Below, in pieces: positions 62,927-64,000 of a DNA stretch of 64,000 nucleotides (the first letter of the stretch is position 1; each line of letters opens with the position of its first letter). The translations under genes were made by a program, and so were the position numbers. This DNA comes from Frigidibacter mobilis (GTDB taxonomy: Bacteria > Pseudomonadota > Alphaproteobacteria > Rhodobacterales > Rhodobacteraceae), in NCBI RefSeq assembly GCF_001620265.1, contig NZ_CP012661.1, positions 2,170,001 to 2,234,000 of the forward strand. The letters run 5' to 3'. The notes beneath the pieces are model-generated. The model was not told the origin of the DNA. It saw only the letters and a program-made list of their open reading frames with translations, and did not search any database.

Positions 62927-63915
62927 GCCGCCGTCCGCAGCGGCTCCAGCGCCGCATCCAGCACCTCGAGCCCGGCGCCGGGGGTGGAGACGCGCTCGGA
63001 CAGCACCCGCCGCCAGCCGCGGGCGCCGGGGCGGCCGTGGAACAGGCCCAGCATGTGCCGGGTGATCTGGTGCAGCTTGCCGCCCGCCGCCAGGTGCCGG
63101 TCGATATAGGGGCGCATCGCATCGAGCACCGCATAGGGATCGGCGGGCGCGCCGGTGCCGAAGATGCGGCTGTCGGCCTCGGCCAGGATCGCAAAGGGCT
63201 CGTGATAGGCGGCGCGGCCGATCATCACGCCGTCCAGTCCCCCATTCGGCCCCTCCGCCAGCAGCGCCTCGGCCTCGGCGAGGCTGCCGACGCCGCCGTT
63301 GATCGACAGGTCCAGTTGCGGGAAGGCGCGCTTCATGGCGATGACCAACGGGTAATCCAGCGGCGGAATCGTGCGGTTCTGGTGCGGGTTCAACCCCTGC
63401 AGCCAGGCCTTGCGAGCATGGATGGTGAAGCGCCGCACCCCGGCGGCGCTGACGGTTTCAAGGAACCGGGGAAGCACCTCCTCGGGGATCTGGTCATCGA
63501 CGCCGATCCGGCATTTCACCGTCACCTCGACCGGCGCCGCGGCGATCATCGCCGCCACGCAGTCGGCCACCAGCGCCGGGCGCTCCATCAGCACCGCGCC
63601 GAAGCAGCCAGACTGCACCCGGTCCGACGGACAGCCGCAATTGAGGTTGATCTCGTCATAGCCCCAATCCGCCGCGATCCGCACCGCCTCGGCCAGCTCT
63701 GCCGGATCGGCGCCGCCAAGCTGCAGCGCGACGGGATGTTCGGCCGGGTCGAAATCCAGGAGCCGCGCGCGGGGCCCGTGGAGGATGGCGGGGGCCGTCA
63801 CCATTTCGGTATAAAGCAGGGTGTGCCGCGACAGCTGCCGGTGGAAGAACCGGCAATGGCGGTCGGTCCAGTCCATCATGGGCGCCACGGACAGTCTATG
63901 TGATTGATTTTCCAT
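62923..63915 (-). CDS. dusA: tRNA-dihydrouridine(20/20a) synthase DusA
   Basis: The 330-aa FMN enzyme reduces U20/U20a in tRNA. The start RLSVAPMMDWTDRHCRFF, the catalytic Cys in INLNCGCPSDRVQSG, and FMN-binding INGGVGSL and VMIGRAAYHEP are visible. YHEP and MMDWTD are DusA-type rather than DusB. No strong Shine-Dalgarno is seen before the ATG at 63915. The last 85 nt of the window are its AT-richer leader. Confidence 0.95.
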   Translation of the reverse strand: MENQSHRLSVAPMMDWTDRHCRFFHRQLSRHTLLYTEMVTAPAILHGPRARLLDFDPAEHPVALQLGGADPAELAEAVRIAADWGYDEINLNCGCPSDRVQSGCFGAVLMERPALVADCVAAMIAAAPVEVTVKCRIGVDDQIPEEVLPRFLETVSAAGVRRFTIHARKAWLQGLNPHQNRTIPPLDYPLVIAMKRAFPQLDLSINGGVGSLAEAEALLAEGPNGGLDGVMIGRAAYHEPFAILAEADSRIFGTGAPADPYAVLDAMRPYIDRHLAAGGKLHQITRHMLGLFHGRPGARGWRRVLSERVSTPGAGLEVLDAALEPLRTAA

Positions 63916-64000
63916 ATTTTTTCTTGTATCTTCAATCCGTTGATCCAGTTTGCCCCTACTCCGGACTACGCCCTGATATCCCCGAATATCCCCTTCTACG

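Overview
The window is high-GC DNA from an alphaproteobacterium, most likely of the Rhodobacteraceae/Paracoccaceae (Rhodobacter/Paracoccus group). The basis is the gene order (dnaB-alr-mlaEF-radA-cvpA-purF, surE-pcm-nlpD-tatCBA, and a nuo operon with extra ORFs), the DUF5337 and Hint-domain genes, and dense ATGA-type start/stop overlaps. The genus cannot be fixed from this window. It is mainly chromosomal housekeeping DNA; I see no phage, plasmid, transposase, CRISPR array, rRNA or tRNA.

Layout. 1-1,450 (minus): the N-terminal part of a BtuB-like TonB receptor behind a clear cobalamin riboswitch. 1,648-6,661 (minus): urease operon ureD-ureA-ureJ(hupE)-ureB-lprI-like-small ORF-ureC, with no ureEFG next to it. 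6,876-10,488: pyrC and pyrE, separated by two opposing tandem secreted paralogs, one of which has an in-frame TGA. 10,742-19,300 (plus): dnaB, alr, mlaE, mlaF, a PqiA-like gene, radA, cvpA, purF. 19,620-23,137 (plus): an SDR gene, then surE-pcm-nlpD. 23,414-23,773: an AT-richer islet with a small gene that also has an in-frame TGA. 23,942-26,623 (minus): tatA-tatB-tatC-DUF815 ATPase. 26,739-32,787: an EamA exporter divergent from a LysR regulator, an orphan ABC ATPase, a frameshifted histidine-phosphatase gene, an atypical SDR, and a Hint-domain protein. 32,947-40,974: a Usp protein, prfC, an unknown ORF, a transglutaminase-like protein, an OsmC protein, an esterase-like phytase, and a DEAD-box helicase.

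41,056-62,176 (minus) is one dense block that looks like a ~21-kb operon: all 14 complex I genes nuoA-N in standard order, followed by birA, coaX and rnj, ending at a strong hairpin at 41,000-41,027. Six non-nuo ORFs are threaded through it: a sulfotransferase between nuoC and nuoD, a DUF5337 protein, two lipoproteins, a small membrane protein, and a CMD-family protein. NuoE carries a C-terminal helix-hairpin-helix extension. The window ends with a VOC protein and dusA, which overlap tail to tail.

The points most worth a second look are the sulfotransferase coupled to nuoD, a dispersed two-hairpin intergenic repeat (three copies), two genes each broken by a single in-frame TGA, a homopolymer frameshift in the phosphatase gene, and the missing ureEFG. 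No complete, clearly undescribed multi-gene system is evident.
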